NCBI RefSeq assembly: GCF_014196765.1
Contig: NZ_JACIEE010000009.1
Span: 186,001-250,000 of the forward strand
Direction: 5' to 3'
Source of the DNA: Mycoplana azooxidifex
Lineage (GTDB): Bacteria; Pseudomonadota; Alphaproteobacteria; Rhizobiales; Rhizobiaceae
Length of the DNA stretch: 64,000 bases
The position numbers and the translations under genes were made by a program. Of this stretch, positions 32,492 through 41,257 are shown piece after piece. Every line of letters begins with the position of its first letter. The first letter of the stretch is position 1. The notes below the pieces were generated by a model, which was not told the DNA's origin, ran no database searches, and worked only from the letters and a program-made list of their open reading frames with translations.

Positions 32492-32728
32492 TTATGCAGT
32501 CAGGTCTCCAATTTCACCGAACTGAGCTAGAAGTCGGGGGCTACTCATGTTGCCGCTTTCCATGTCTACCTGGACCGCATAGGCGGCTACGCCGATGTGG
32601 CGGGGCGCCATGGCGGAGGCCACCTTCTCGGCGCCAGCAGCGGTTGATGCAGCACGCATTTCCCCGGGCGCTAGACCGCCTCGAACGCGCTTAAAGGGAA
32701 GGACGATATATTTCTCAGCCATTGCCAT
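32492..32728 (-). CDS. SOS-controlled 78-aa prophage protein, copy 2
   Basis: Paralogue of 30479-30715 with six substitutions (R13K, A38S, D60N, V68A, E75D, A77T) and many synonymous changes, so both copies have been kept under protein-level selection since duplication. Same start, same Shine-Dalgarno (aaggtg) and same LexA-overlapped promoter. Lies between the AT-rich cassette and the right att. Confidence 0.7.
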   Translation of the reverse strand: MAMAEKYIVLPFKRVRGGLAPGEMRAASTAAGAEKVASAMAPRHIGVAAYAVQVDMESGNMSSPRLLAQFGEIGDLTA

Positions 32729-32745
32729 CGGAGCACCTTTTCGAT

Positions 32746-32780
32746 GTTCTATAAATGTTCTCTCTAGCGGGCGAAGTCAA
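32746..32780 (-). promoter_or_regulatory. Promoter with LexA box, 78-aa gene copy 2
   Basis: Minus strand: -35 TTGACT (32775-32780), 17-bp spacer, -10 CATTTA (32752-32757), with GTTC-N7-GTTC at 32746-32760 over the -10. Same design as copy 1. Confidence 0.75.
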
Positions 32781-33053
32781 CTGGAGATTTAGTTGCGGCT
32801 CACCTGGCTGGACACTTTTGAAAAAAGCGTAGCAATTCCGTGGCAACTACAAATGTCCATAACGCGTACATGTAATTGATATTATTTATTTTAAATGGGA
32901 TTGGAGCCTTTGCGGAGAATTCTTCTGTCTCGAACCTTTGCGCTGCGGTCCGCGGCTGACCGATCGAGACGGTTGGCAAACATCGGGAACAGAGGGGAAA
33001 CTCTGCTGGCTAACCGTCCGGTTATCCATTTGTTTTTGCGATGTATTATGCGG

Positions 33054-33069
33054 CCCTCCGGGCCCACCA
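33054..33069 (+). other. attR core
   Basis: CCCTCCGGGCCCACCA, identical to the tRNA 3' end at 9233-9248. No tRNA precedes it; only the core is duplicated. Confidence 0.85.
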
Positions 33070-33111
33070 TCTTTATCCCATTTCAATGGGTTAACCACAA
33101 GAATCACAAAC

Positions 33112-33135
33112 GAGTCACAAATCGATAAGTGACTC
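33112..33135 (-). terminator. Inverted repeat after integrase remnant
   Basis: GAGTCAC-N10-GTGACTC, perfect 7-bp arms, 11 bp beyond the stop of the integrase fragment (leftward). No U-run; may be a recombinase site or a terminator relic. Confidence 0.35.
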
Positions 33136-33145
33136 TCGGATCGGG

Positions 33146-33445
33146 CTACTTTTCACTATCTCGAATCCTTCGAATTTGCGCCACTCTTCGTGCCGCCGCG
33201 TCCGCAGCTCGTACAGCCATGGGCGTCGCGTCTAGCTTCTTGAGATAGATCTGAGTTGTTCGAAAATTCCTGTGGCCCAACGCTTTCTGGACGGCGAAGG
33301 GATCGGCGCCGCCCTCGGCAATTTTATTGGCGAAGGTCGACCTCAGTCCATGCAGGGTGTAACCGGGTGGGATACCGGCTTGCTCGCACCAAACGGCCAT
33401 ATGGTTCGTCAGGCTCTTCTGGGAGAACGGCTTGCCGTAAAGGTT
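33146..33445 (-). pseudogene. Tyrosine integrase, C-terminal remnant
   Basis: About 100 codons from GKPFSQKSLTNHMAVWCEQAG to the end, with HGLRSTFANKIAEGG (His, Arg), LGHRNFRTTQIYLKK (His, Tyr) intact. The N-terminal two thirds are missing; upstream the frame runs into sequence antisense/out of frame to the cytochrome gene. It is distinct from the prophage integrase (different spacing and residues). Its 3' end faces attR at 77 bp, as expected for an earlier element that used the same tRNA site. Confidence 0.8.
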
Positions 33446-33528
33446 GTCGAGCCACCAATAGGCAAGGCAGGCGACAATCAATCCGACTTCGATGAAATCA
33501 AGGATCAGGCGGACGCGGAAGATGCCGT

Positions 33529-34008
33529 TCATTCGAATTCGAACCGCCGCATGTCGTTGAATGTGTACAGGAAGTCCCTGTCGGACCGCGACGTATGGCA
33601 CCGCTGGCAACGGGCCGTGTTCTCGTCCATGTTGATGGTGCCGTCCGGCTTGAACCATTGAAACTGCCAGTCTTCGGTGCGGCGGTTCTCGTCGTAATCC
33701 TGTCCCCAGCCTTCGCCCTTCTCCATGATGAAGTAGCGGAAGACCTTGCCCTCGCGGTAGTCAACCAGTGCGACATGGGTGCCATTCGGGATCGGCTCGC
33801 CGCGTTTGACGGCCTCGATCGCCTCGCGCGTGGTCATGATATGCTCAGTCACCTCGCCACGCTCGACGGTGGTGTAGTGGACGAGCTTGTCAATGTCCGG
33901 CATGGTTGCCCGGGTTGGTTCGGCGTGGACCTGCACGCCAACGAGGATCACGGCGCTCGCCACGAAGGCGGCTGCTCCGATCGTGTGGATGATCCTATTC
34001 ATCCGCAT
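33529..34008 (-). CDS. Cytochrome P460 family protein
   Basis: 159 aa with a signal peptide (residues 1-29, ends VQVHAEP) and a c-type haem motif CQRCH at 134-138 near the C-terminus, the position typical of cytochrome P460/c'-beta. Other P460 features: [27 protein letters not shown] and FQWFKPDGT. Known members oxidise hydroxylamine or bind NO. Here it lies at the 3' end of a cluster of exported enzymes, overlapping the cupin gene by 14 bp, so part of one leftward operon. A second start two codons later is possible. Confidence 0.88.
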   Translation of the reverse strand: MRMNRIIHTIGAAAFVASAVILVGVQVHAEPTRATMPDIDKLVHYTTVERGEVTEHIMTTREAIEAVKRGEPIPNGTHVALVDYREGKVFRYFIMEKGEGWGQDYDENRRTEDWQFQWFKPDGTINMDENTARCQRCHTSRSDRDFLYTFNDMRRFEFE

Positions 34009-34486
34009 CTCCGTTGCTCGGGCTATACTGCTCGTCGGTCACGTGTTCCATCCAATCGACCGTCTTTCCATCCAGGGCCTCCGCGATGGCGATGTGCGAC
34101 ATCGCTTGTTCCGGCGAAGCGCCGTGCCAGTGCTTCACACCGGGAGGAATCCACACGACGTCGCCAGGCCCGATCTCCTGGATGTCGCCATCCCAGTGCT
34201 GGACGCGTCCCGTTCCTTCCGTAACGATCAGCGTCTGGCCGAGCGGGTGCGTGTGCCAGGCGGTGCGGGCGGCGGGTTCAAAGGATACGAGGCCGCCGCC
34301 GACTCGGGCGGGCGGCGAGGCCTGGAAGCGAGACTGCACCTTGACGGAGCCGGTGAAGTTCTGGGGAGACCCTGCGGTGGCGACCTGAGAGCCGGAGTGG
34401 GTGACTACGACGGCACGATCAGGTTCGGCGAGAGCTGCCGAGGCGCTAAAGGCCACGGCGGCGGTGAGCATCGATCTGGTGTTCAT
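33995..34486 (-). CDS. Exported cupin-domain protein
   Basis: 163 aa. Signal peptide 1-20 ([13 protein letters not shown]). Cupin motifs: [24 protein letters not shown] (His-x-His metal ligands) and [18 protein letters not shown] (second His). Resembles the quercetin-dioxygenase-like/manganese mandelonitrile-lyase cupins often found with carboxymuconolactone decarboxylase-type genes, as here (3 bp gap). Catalysis unknown. Confidence 0.85.
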   Translation of the reverse strand: MNTRSMLTAAVAFSASAALAEPDRAVVVTHSGSQVATAGSPQNFTGSVKVQSRFQASPPARVGGGLVSFEPAARTAWHTHPLGQTLIVTEGTGRVQHWDGDIQEIGPGDVVWIPPGVKHWHGASPEQAMSHIAIAEALDGKTVDWMEHVTDEQYSPSNGDADE

Positions 34487-34489
34487 GGA

Positions 34490-34906
34490 CTACTTCTCCG
34501 CAAATACATCTTTGGCGATTGCGACGGCGGAGACGCCACTCGGCCATCCTGAATAGAACGCCATGTGGGTGATCGTTTCGACGATCTCCTCCTTGGTCAG
34601 GCCATTCTGCAGCCCCAGGCGGATATGAGAGCGAAGCTGATCGGGGCGATTGAGCGCGATCAGGGCCGAGATCGTCACAAGGCTCCTGTCGCGTTTGGAT
34701 AGCTCGGGGCGTTCCCATATGTCTTTGTAGAGGACGTCATCGGTTAGTTCCGCCAGTTTCGGCGCGGTGCCACCCATCAACTGCTGAGCTCGAGAGGTCA
34801 CGGGGCTGTCCTTTGCTTCGCTATTTGACTGGGCACAGGCAGCGCCCGGCATCGCCGCCACGACGATGCCGACGGTGAGGAAAGTGTTCAGGAGGAGATG
34901 CTTCAT
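34490..34906 (-). CDS. Exported carboxymuconolactone decarboxylase-family protein
   Basis: 138 aa with a signal peptide (residues 1-25, PGAACAQ), unusual for this normally cytoplasmic fold. The CMD helix motif is clear: LSKRDRSLVTISALIALNRPDQLRSHIRLGLQNGLTKEEIVETITHMAFYSGWPSG. It lacks the Cys-x-x-Cys of AhpD peroxidases, so it is not a peroxidase of that type. CMD proteins with a cupin neighbour recur in many bacteria; substrate unknown. Confidence 0.87.
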   Translation of the reverse strand: MKHLLLNTFLTVGIVVAAMPGAACAQSNSEAKDSPVTSRAQQLMGGTAPKLAELTDDVLYKDIWERPELSKRDRSLVTISALIALNRPDQLRSHIRLGLQNGLTKEEIVETITHMAFYSGWPSGVSAVAIAKDVFAEK

Positions 34907-34917
34907 CGGGTTCCACC

Positions 34918-36018
34918 TCAGACCAGCGTTCGGTTGAAAAATGGTGTCAGCTTGTCCAGCGCCGACTGGACATATTCGGGAACCCAGTAGGTCTCGATGT
35001 GCTTCGCGCCCTTGATCTTGAAGAGTTCCTTGTCCTTGGTGCCAGTGGCCTTGGGGAAGGCGTCTTCGGTCATGTAAAGGGTGTCAGCGTCGCTGCCTGC
35101 AATCATCAGCAGCGGGACGTCAATCAGCTCGATCTCGTCTGTGGCATCCCAGCGCATCAAGTCCATCAGGCTGCTCATCGTGTATTTGAAGGTCGAGCCG
35201 GGATGGGCATTGGTGCGCCAGTAGTAGTGGTAGCCCTGACGATAGAGATCGAATGGGAGGGCATCGATCTGCGCGTCCGTCAGATTGGCGTCGCCCGCAT
35301 AGATCATCTCTCCGCCCGCAGCCTCCTGGGTACGGGCCGCGGATGCCTGCTGCAACCGCTTCTGGATCGAATCCATCTGCGAGTCCTGGAAGCCATTGCG
35401 GCGGACGCGTCCCGAATTGAACATGCTGAGCGTCGCTACGGACTTGAATCGCTTGTCGGTCTTGGCAGCAGCCAGCGAGTAGCCACCGCCGCCGCATATG
35501 CCGAACAGTCCAAGCCGTGCGGTGTCGACGCCGGGGAAGCCACTAATGAAGTCGGCCATCCCATGGATGTCCTCGATGCGGTACTGAGGCTTGTCGACGC
35601 TCCGTGGTGCGCCGCCGCTTCCCCCCTGATAGGCGGCGTCGGCCGTGATCGTGATGAAGCCCCGTTCCGCGAGACGCTGGGCATACAGGCCTGTTGTCTG
35701 CTCCTTCACGCCTCCGTTGGGATGCGCGAGGACGATTGCAGGGTACTTCTTGTTGGGATCGTAGCCGGCCGGGGTGTAGACATTGGCGACGATGTCCAGG
35801 CCATTGAGCTTGTACTTCACCGGATGGATGTTGACCTTGCCCGGCTCGTTCCTGGTGATCGCACCATCGTAGACGAGGGTGAAAGGATTCTGCTTGTAGT
35901 CGGCTGCGACAGCCTTGGTGGTTGCCATGGTTGAAACTCCTAACATTGCCCCGGAGATGAAGAGGGCGGATGCTCCGAGGAACTCACGTCTCTTCGTGTT
36001 GATGATTTCGTCGGTCAT
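34918..36018 (-). CDS. Exported dienelactone-hydrolase-like alpha/beta hydrolase
   Basis: 366 aa. Tat-like leader (KRREFLGASALFISGAML, residues 9-26). Alpha/beta hydrolase with a cysteine nucleophile in GICGGGG (Cys175), the dienelactone hydrolase variant of GxSxG; catalytic His in GAKHIETY (~344). Also RIEDIHGMADFISGFPGVD before the nucleophile. Acts in the periplasm on esters or lactones by inference. Operon with the cupin/CMD/P460 genes. Confidence 0.82.
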   Translation of the reverse strand: MTDEIINTKRREFLGASALFISGAMLGVSTMATTKAVAADYKQNPFTLVYDGAITRNEPGKVNIHPVKYKLNGLDIVANVYTPAGYDPNKKYPAIVLAHPNGGVKEQTTGLYAQRLAERGFITITADAAYQGGSGGAPRSVDKPQYRIEDIHGMADFISGFPGVDTARLGLFGICGGGGYSLAAAKTDKRFKSVATLSMFNSGRVRRNGFQDSQMDSIQKRLQQASAARTQEAAGGEMIYAGDANLTDAQIDALPFDLYRQGYHYYWRTNAHPGSTFKYTMSSLMDLMRWDATDEIELIDVPLLMIAGSDADTLYMTEDAFPKATGTKDKELFKIKGAKHIETYWVPEYVQSALDKLTPFFNRTLV

Positions 36019-36065
36019 CGTAGGTATCCTCAGTTTGTCGGACGTGCGCGGGGCGTGCTGCCGGG

Positions 36066-37160
36066 TCAGTCCAGCTTCTTGTCGGCGAGGAACTTCGAGA
36101 CCTGATCGGCGATCTCGACATTGTTCAGGTCCGACATCAGGAAATGCGTGCCACCTTTGATGCCGATGTCCGGCAGGTGGACGAGCGTCGCGTCGCCGCC
36201 ATGCTTGTTGACGGCGGCGACCCAGAGCTTCGCCATCGCCAACCGGACACGCCAGTTGTCCTGTCCGCGCTCGGCGGTGGGCTCGGTCGGGAAGTTGTCG
36301 CCGTAGTAGATGACGATCGGCAGGCGGGTCAGCTTCTCGAAGTCGGCCGCAGGAACGGCCTCGCCCTTGAGCGTGCCGGCAGCACTCGGCATGTCGGCCG
36401 GGACCTCGCCTTCGGGGAAGATAAAGCCGCTACCCGGCTCAAGCGCCACGATGCCCTTGACGTTCGGATTCCTGATTGCCGTCAGCCATCCCGGGCCGCC
36501 TGCCTGAGAATGCGTGAACAGGATTCCAGGTCCAGTCTTGTCGAACAGCGCCGACATGGCATCCGAGATCACGTTGGCATCGAAAGGTCCGGTGTTCGGG
36601 GTGACGGACCGGAAGAACTGATCGAGCGCCGTCGGATCACGGGAGAATTGTACGTTGCTGAAGTAGTTCGGCCACTTGCCGATGCGGAACTGGTCGAAGA
36701 AGAGCTGGTCGTAGGGCGTTGGCTCGATCGTCGTGCCGACCGTGCTGTTGCCAGCGCGGCCTCGGCGCGGCTGGTCCACGATATAGGTCGAGTAGCCGCG
36801 CCGGAGGAAGATGTTCTGGAATCCTTCGCGGCCGTCCGGTGTCGTCTCCCAGCTACGTCCGGACTGATAGGCTCCGTGGAGCATGACAATCGGGAGCGGC
36901 TTCGGATTCTGCGGAGCCTGATAGAATACGTAGGCGTGGTCGCCGTGCAGGGTCTGGCCTTCGGCCGTCGGCGCGTTGTTGTCGTAAGTCCCGGGTGTGG
37001 TCGACACCGTGCCGCCGACCGCGAAGCTGCCCTGCTCCTGTATGACCAGGGGTTCAGGCTTCGTGACGTCGGAAGCCGAAGCCGAAGCCGGCATCGATGC
37101 TCCCAGACCACACAGAAATGTCAGTACGGTCGCCAGCGTTTTGAATTCGGGTCTCATCAT
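36066..37160 (-). CDS. Exported alpha/beta hydrolase
   Basis: 364 aa, signal peptide 1-30 (SMPASASASD). Nucleophile Ser218 in THSQAGG; oxyanion-loop HGAYQSGRSWE at 95-106; late His in GGTHFLMSD. Similar proteins are annotated as esterases or lactonases. First gene of the leftward cluster. An ATTAG-N5-CTAAT dyad 78-92 bp upstream equals the LysR-type site at 52459-52473 (before an MFS gene). Confidence 0.82.
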   Translation of the reverse strand: MMRPEFKTLATVLTFLCGLGASMPASASASDVTKPEPLVIQEQGSFAVGGTVSTTPGTYDNNAPTAEGQTLHGDHAYVFYQAPQNPKPLPIVMLHGAYQSGRSWETTPDGREGFQNIFLRRGYSTYIVDQPRRGRAGNSTVGTTIEPTPYDQLFFDQFRIGKWPNYFSNVQFSRDPTALDQFFRSVTPNTGPFDANVISDAMSALFDKTGPGILFTHSQAGGPGWLTAIRNPNVKGIVALEPGSGFIFPEGEVPADMPSAAGTLKGEAVPAADFEKLTRLPIVIYYGDNFPTEPTAERGQDNWRVRLAMAKLWVAAVNKHGGDATLVHLPDIGIKGGTHFLMSDLNNVEIADQVSKFLADKKLD

Positions 37161-37178
37161 ACTCTCTCGAGGATTGCG

Positions 37179-37440
37179 ATGAGAAACGATATCCCGAGTA
37201 GGCTGACCGGATTAGTCGGCGCGAACAGGATGAGGTTATTAGCTGTCCTAATCAATCACGAATTGTTGATTACTTTTTCGATAATGTTCGGAGGGCGCAT
37301 CGACCTCGAAGCCCTGGAAATAGCGCTAAAGGAGCTGATTGTTTTGCGTTCGGCGCAGTTCTGCTGCCACAGGATTGTCCAAATTACAAAGTTTGCGCTC
37401 TTGTACCGCCATAGGACTTTCACGCACCCCGGCGACCACA
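37179..37440 (+). pseudogene. Carboxymuconolactone decarboxylase-like remnant
   Basis: A frame starting MRNDIPSRLTGLVGANRMRLLAVLINHELL...GGRIDLEALEIALKELIVLRSAQFCC has the feel of a CMD N-terminal half (...LEALEIALKELIVLRSAQ...). After about 37400 it turns into non-protein sequence and ends at 37520. Either a decayed gene or coincidence; low certainty. It overlaps the ATTAG-N5-CTAAT dyad, which argues that at least one of the two readings is wrong. Confidence 0.3.
37238..37252. promoter_or_regulatory. ATTAG-N5-CTAAT dyad upstream of hydrolase cluster
   Basis: Perfect 5-bp inverted repeat with 5-base spacing and a T-N11-A core, identical in arms and spacing to the site in the LysR/MFS intergenic region at 52459-52473. 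A LysR-type operator is likely. Confidence 0.45.
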
Positions 37441-38072
37441 TCAAGTGTCCGGAGATATGCCTTGGAAACCGATACGCCGACGCTGGCCGAGCCGACGAGT
37501 CGAGCACTTGCATTCGCTGAGCGGAGGGGAATCAAGCTCGCGGTGTATGGCCGGACCGTCGCAGCGTCGCTGATGGCGGGGGCGGCGCTGTGGGGCTACT
37601 TGCGGTCGGCAGCGCCTGCGGCCTCAAATACCTGGGCTCCACGAGCGTCCGGAATAGGCAGAGGCGCGTCGACCTATATGTGCTGTCAGATTGATCGTAC
37701 TCGGGGTTCGCACCGGGGCAAACCGATATGCACGGAAGCTGGAAACCAGTGACACATCTCTTCGATCCAAAAAAGCGCTCGACGGAATTGGATTCACGTA
37801 GGCGATACCGGAACTGACGTATCCGCTTTTGGGCCCGAAGCTGACATAGAGGACTCGATACGGCTTCGCGCCCTCCTTCCGGCCGTTCGCCCAACACTGT
37901 GAGGATCCTGCAAGCCGCCCGGTCCGCTTTGCCTCGAACGCAATTTTTGTGCCCTGGCTTTGGAGCTAGGCAACCGGGTCGGTTGGCGGCAATAATTTCC
38001 GCTTCTTACCGGCCGCGGCGACCGATCATCTGGCTAGAGCTCAGCTGGTGGGCACCGGGCATGAATGTCTAA

Positions 38073-38103
38073 TTTCCCATATTTACTTTTATAACGATAT
38101 AAT
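38073..38103 (+). promoter_or_regulatory. Candidate tctCBA promoter
   Basis: TATAAT at 38098-38103, 62 bp before the tctC start; best upstream hexamer is TTTCCC at 38073-38078 with 19-bp spacing, so the -35 is poor and an activator is likely. A similar TATAATG lies before acnA. Confidence 0.35.
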
Positions 38104-38164
38104 GCAAATTCTGCGATGTCCGGCTCAGGAGGTGAGCCCCGCGATGCGAGGAGGAGAAATCGCG

Positions 38165-39136
38165 ATGCGCAATTTTATGAAATACGGTTTGATGGCCGCC
38201 ATCGTCGGAAGCGTTCTTAGTTTCGGAAGCCTTTCGGCAACTGCACAGGATCTCGAGCTGACAATCACGGCCCCTGCGGGTGCGGGTGGCGGTTGGGACT
38301 CTGCATCCCGTTCGCTGCAGGAGGCTATGATGGCGACGGGCAACGCAAAGAGCGTGCAGGTGGTCAACGTTCCGGGTGCGGGTGGGACTGTCGGCCTTGC
38401 CCAGTTCATTGGATCGGCCAAAGGTAGCCCCAATCAACTGCTGGTCGCTGGCATTACCCTTGTAGGCGCTAGCATTTCCAACAAGTCTCCGGTCAACCTG
38501 ACGCAGGTAACGCCTCTCGCGCGCCTCACCGGCGATCCTCTCGTCATTGTGGTCTCAAAGGACTCCCCCATCAAAACGATCGACGATCTCCTGGCCACCA
38601 TCAAGACGGACGTCGCCAAGACGATCTGGGTCGGCGGGTCGGCTGGTGGTGCTGACCATATTCTGGCAGCTCTGGTGACCAAGGCGGCCGGGGCAGATCC
38701 GGCCAAGATCAACTACGTCGCATATTCCGGTGGTGGCGAGTCTCTCGCGGCAATGCTTGGCGGCCAGGCTACTGCCGGTGTTTCCGGCTATGGCGAATGG
38801 GAAGGCCAGATCAAGTCCGGCGATCTGAGGGCACTGGCGATCTCCTATCCGGAACCGATCGAAGGTATAGAAGCGAAGCCGCTCAAGGCGCAGGGCCTCG
38901 ACATCGAGCTGGTGAATTGGCGCGGCATCTTCGCCGGTCCGGATGTCCAGGGTGCTGATCTCGATGCGCTCAAGGCCGCCGTGGACAACACAGTTAAATC
39001 GGAACAGTGGCAGGCAATCCTGAAGGCCCGCGGCTGGTCCGACTATTACGCGCCCACCGATGAATTCAAGACTTTCATCGCATCGGAGAATGACCGCGTC
39101 AGGTCCATCCTGACCTCCATTGGCCTTGCCGATTGA
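38165..39136 (+). CDS. tctC: Tripartite tricarboxylate transporter substrate-binding protein
   Basis: 323 aa from ATG 38165 (ggaggag upstream; the longer frame from 38048 is not a leader). Signal peptide 1-27 (GSLSATAQD). TctC/Bug fold: ITAPAGAGGGWDSASRSLQEAM (the two-water loop), VVNVPGAGGTVGLAQFIGSAKG, VGGSAGGADHILAALVTKAAG, GGQATAGVSGYGEW. Binds a carboxylate in the periplasm and passes it to TctAB. Neighbouring aconitase suggests citrate, aconitate or a related tricarboxylate. Confidence 0.93.
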   Translation: MRNFMKYGLMAAIVGSVLSFGSLSATAQDLELTITAPAGAGGGWDSASRSLQEAMMATGNAKSVQVVNVPGAGGTVGLAQFIGSAKGSPNQLLVAGITLVGASISNKSPVNLTQVTPLARLTGDPLVIVVSKDSPIKTIDDLLATIKTDVAKTIWVGGSAGGADHILAALVTKAAGADPAKINYVAYSGGGESLAAMLGGQATAGVSGYGEWEGQIKSGDLRALAISYPEPIEGIEAKPLKAQGLDIELVNWRGIFAGPDVQGADLDALKAAVDNTVKSEQWQAILKARGWSDYYAPTDEFKTFIASENDRVRSILTSIGLAD

Positions 39137-39188
39137 TGTGACGCTGGAAGGGAGGGGCTCTGCTCCTCCCGCTTGCGACGAGGACACA

Positions 39189-39662
39189 ATGACTCCTAGA
39201 CCGATCCACACTCCGAACCGTCCCCCGGCGGTGATTGCCATCGTATTGTTCGCGATAGCAGTGATCACCTACTGGGACGCCAGTCAGATGACGACCCGCG
39301 CGGCCTACGGAATGAGCGCGAGTGCCGCGTCCTATTTCGTCGCCCTCCTGTTTGCCGTTCTTGCGGTCGGGCATCTGGTGTCCGCGTTCAAGCCCTCGAA
39401 TGTCGAAGTGGAAGTCGCGGACTGGAAGGCCGTTGGCTGGATCGGCCTCGCATTGTGTGGGCTCATTGGCTCGATATGGCTTGGCGGTGGTTTCATCCTC
39501 GGGTCGACCCTGCTCTTCGCTCTGACTGCCCACGCTTTCGGCCGCCGAGCGTTCCTAGTTGACCTCTGTCTCGGGGCCGCTATCGGCGTGTTCGTGTTCC
39601 TACTGTTCAACAAGCTGCTGACGCTTGCGCTGCCGCAAGGCCCGCTCGAGAAGCTTTTCTGA
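39189..39662 (+). CDS. tctB: Tripartite tricarboxylate transporter small membrane subunit
   Basis: 157 aa from ATG 39189; four membrane helices ([69 protein letters not shown]). TctB is poorly conserved; identification rests on size, topology and position between tctC and tctA. Confidence 0.88.
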   Translation: MTPRPIHTPNRPPAVIAIVLFAIAVITYWDASQMTTRAAYGMSASAASYFVALLFAVLAVGHLVSAFKPSNVEVEVADWKAVGWIGLALCGLIGSIWLGGGFILGSTLLFALTAHAFGRRAFLVDLCLGAAIGVFVFLLFNKLLTLALPQGPLEKLF

Positions 39663-39672
39663 GGTTCGTCAG

Positions 39673-41172
39673 ATGGATTCCATTTCCTTCCTCATCGAGG
39701 GCTTTGCGCTTGCGATCCAGCCCGCAAACCTGATTTATGCTGCGATCGGCGTGATGATTGGCACGGCTGTCGGCGTTTTGCCGGGGATCGGTCCGGCGTT
39801 GACCGTCGCATTGCTATTGCCAGTGACATTCAAGCTCGATCCGGGCGGCTCGATCATCATGTTCGCCGGGATCTACTACGGGGGCATGTATGGCGGTTCC
39901 ACCACTGCAATTCTTCTGAATACACCCGGTGAAAGTGCCTCGGTCGTTACGGCCCTCGAAGGCAACAAGATGGCCCGATCGGGCAGAGGCGGTCCGGCAC
40001 TTGCAACCGCGGCGATAGGATCGTTCGTAGCCGCTCTCATAGCCACCCTTGGCCTTGCTTTTCTGGCTCCGATACTGGTCAAGGTTGCCGTGAAATTCGG
40101 TCCCTGGGACTACTTCGGTCTGATGCTGATCGCATTCGTGACCGTCTCTGCGACCTTCGGTTCGTCGCCGATGCGCGGTCTCACGAGCCTGGCATTTGGC
40201 CTCTGGCTCGGCCTGATGGGGATCGATCAGCTCACCGGACAGGCCCGGCTGACGTTCGGCGTTCCAGAACTCCTCGATGGCGTGGAAGTCACCACCCTGG
40301 CGGTCGGCCTGTTTGCAATCGGCGAGGCGTTTTTGGTGGCCTCCCGCCACCTCCATAAGCCGGAAAAGCCCATTCCGGTGAAAGGGTCGATCTGGATGAC
40401 GAAGGAAGACTGGGGACGCTCCTGGAAGCCCTGGCTTCGCGGAACCGTTCTCGGCTTCCCGATTGGCGCATTGCCGGCCGGCGGTGCCGAAATCCCGACC
40501 TTCCTCAGCTACAACATCGAACGCAGGCTGAGCAGGAAGCCTCAGGAGTTCGGTCAGGGCGCAATCGAGGGTGTAGCCGGGCCCGAGGCTGCCAACAACG
40601 CATCGGCAGCCGGCACACTCGTCCCGCTTCTGACACTCGGGCTACCGACGTCGGCGACCGCCGCAGTGATGCTCGCCGGGTTCCAGCAATATAATATCCA
40701 GCCAGGTCCACTGCTGTTCACCCAGCATGCCGATCTGGTGTGGGGGCTAGTCGCAAGTCTCTTCATTGCCAATGTCATGCTGCTCGTCCTCAACCTCCCG
40801 CTGGTCGGCATGTGGGTGAAACTGCTCAAGATCCCGTTGCCATGGCTTTATGCTGGCATTCTGGTTTTCGCGTCGATGGGAACGATAGCGGCCAATCCCT
40901 CTGTTGTGGAGCTCCTCCTTTTGACGGGATTCGGCGTCATCGGTTTCCTGATGAGGAGATACGACTATCCGATAGCGCCGGCTGTTGTCGGCCTGATCCT
41001 AGGCCCGCTCGCCGACAACGCGCTGCGTCGATCCTTGCAGATGAGCCTTGGTGATCCAATGATACTGTTCCAGCATCCCAGCTCCGCGATCATGATCGCC
41101 ATTGCGACGATCGCCTTGATTGCGCCCTTTATCTTCCGTGGGTTGTCGCGGTTCCAGCACGACGAGGATTGA
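39673..41172 (+). CDS. tctA: Tripartite tricarboxylate transporter large permease subunit
   Basis: 499 aa from ATG 39673, 10 bp after tctB. About 11-12 membrane helices with the family hallmarks [20 protein letters not shown] (~34-53), [34 protein letters not shown] (~66-99), [34 protein letters not shown] (~318-350). It carries the sodium- or proton-coupled transport step. Complete. Confidence 0.95.
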   Translation: MDSISFLIEGFALAIQPANLIYAAIGVMIGTAVGVLPGIGPALTVALLLPVTFKLDPGGSIIMFAGIYYGGMYGGSTTAILLNTPGESASVVTALEGNKMARSGRGGPALATAAIGSFVAALIATLGLAFLAPILVKVAVKFGPWDYFGLMLIAFVTVSATFGSSPMRGLTSLAFGLWLGLMGIDQLTGQARLTFGVPELLDGVEVTTLAVGLFAIGEAFLVASRHLHKPEKPIPVKGSIWMTKEDWGRSWKPWLRGTVLGFPIGALPAGGAEIPTFLSYNIERRLSRKPQEFGQGAIEGVAGPEAANNASAAGTLVPLLTLGLPTSATAAVMLAGFQQYNIQPGPLLFTQHADLVWGLVASLFIANVMLLVLNLPLVGMWVKLLKIPLPWLYAGILVFASMGTIAANPSVVELLLLTGFGVIGFLMRRYDYPIAPAVVGLILGPLADNALRRSLQMSLGDPMILFQHPSSAIMIAIATIALIAPFIFRGLSRFQHDED

Positions 41173-41257
41173 CGCGCGGCGGCTCGTGCCGACTAAGTCA
41201 TGAGCAGGATGAACTGGTCCGATTGTCATAGTGAAGAAGAAGTGGCTCGAGACGGAC

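Larger units (their letters stand above)
32492..32935. repeat. Long direct repeat, right copy
   Basis: Counterpart of 30479-30901. After the promoter it holds ~115 bp of AT-rich, non-coding DNA and then the conserved block 32897-32935. From here to attR (33054) nothing else is recognisable except TGGCTAACC at 33007-33015, the inverse of the left arm repeats. Confidence 0.8.
9233..33069. mobile_element. Mu-like-tailed prophage remnant in tRNA (head module deleted)
   Basis: About 23.8 kb between two copies of CCCTCCGGGCCCACCA. Leftward operon 14220-9307: DUF5131, Dam, small genes, ASCH, Xis, Int. Rightward operon from 14219: sheath stub, tube, tail chaperones, tape measure, baseplate, fibre and spike. 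Then methyltransferase, endolysin, holin-like, DUF1515, two SGNH-type genes, small genes, and an AT-rich cassette near the right end. There are no terminase, portal, protease, capsid, head completion or full sheath genes and no CI-type repressor. It cannot make virions alone; excision may still work because int, xis and both att copies look intact. Confidence 0.9.
37161..38164. other. 1-kb gap with gene debris
   Basis: Apart from the CMD-like stretch, one frame at ~37464-37620 reads LETDTPTLAEPTSRALAFAERRGIKLAVYGRTVAASLMAGAALWGY, which looks like the N-terminus (leader helix plus first membrane segment) of a rhizobial adenylate cyclase, then breaks. The rest (37640-38050) has no readable gene. 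The end contains the tctC leader. Confidence 0.45.

Noticed and set aside
36144-37520. 458-codon plus-strand frame covering the hydrolase gene
   Set aside because: It is antisense to the 36066-37160 hydrolase for most of its length; only its last part (37179 onward) may contain a gene remnant.
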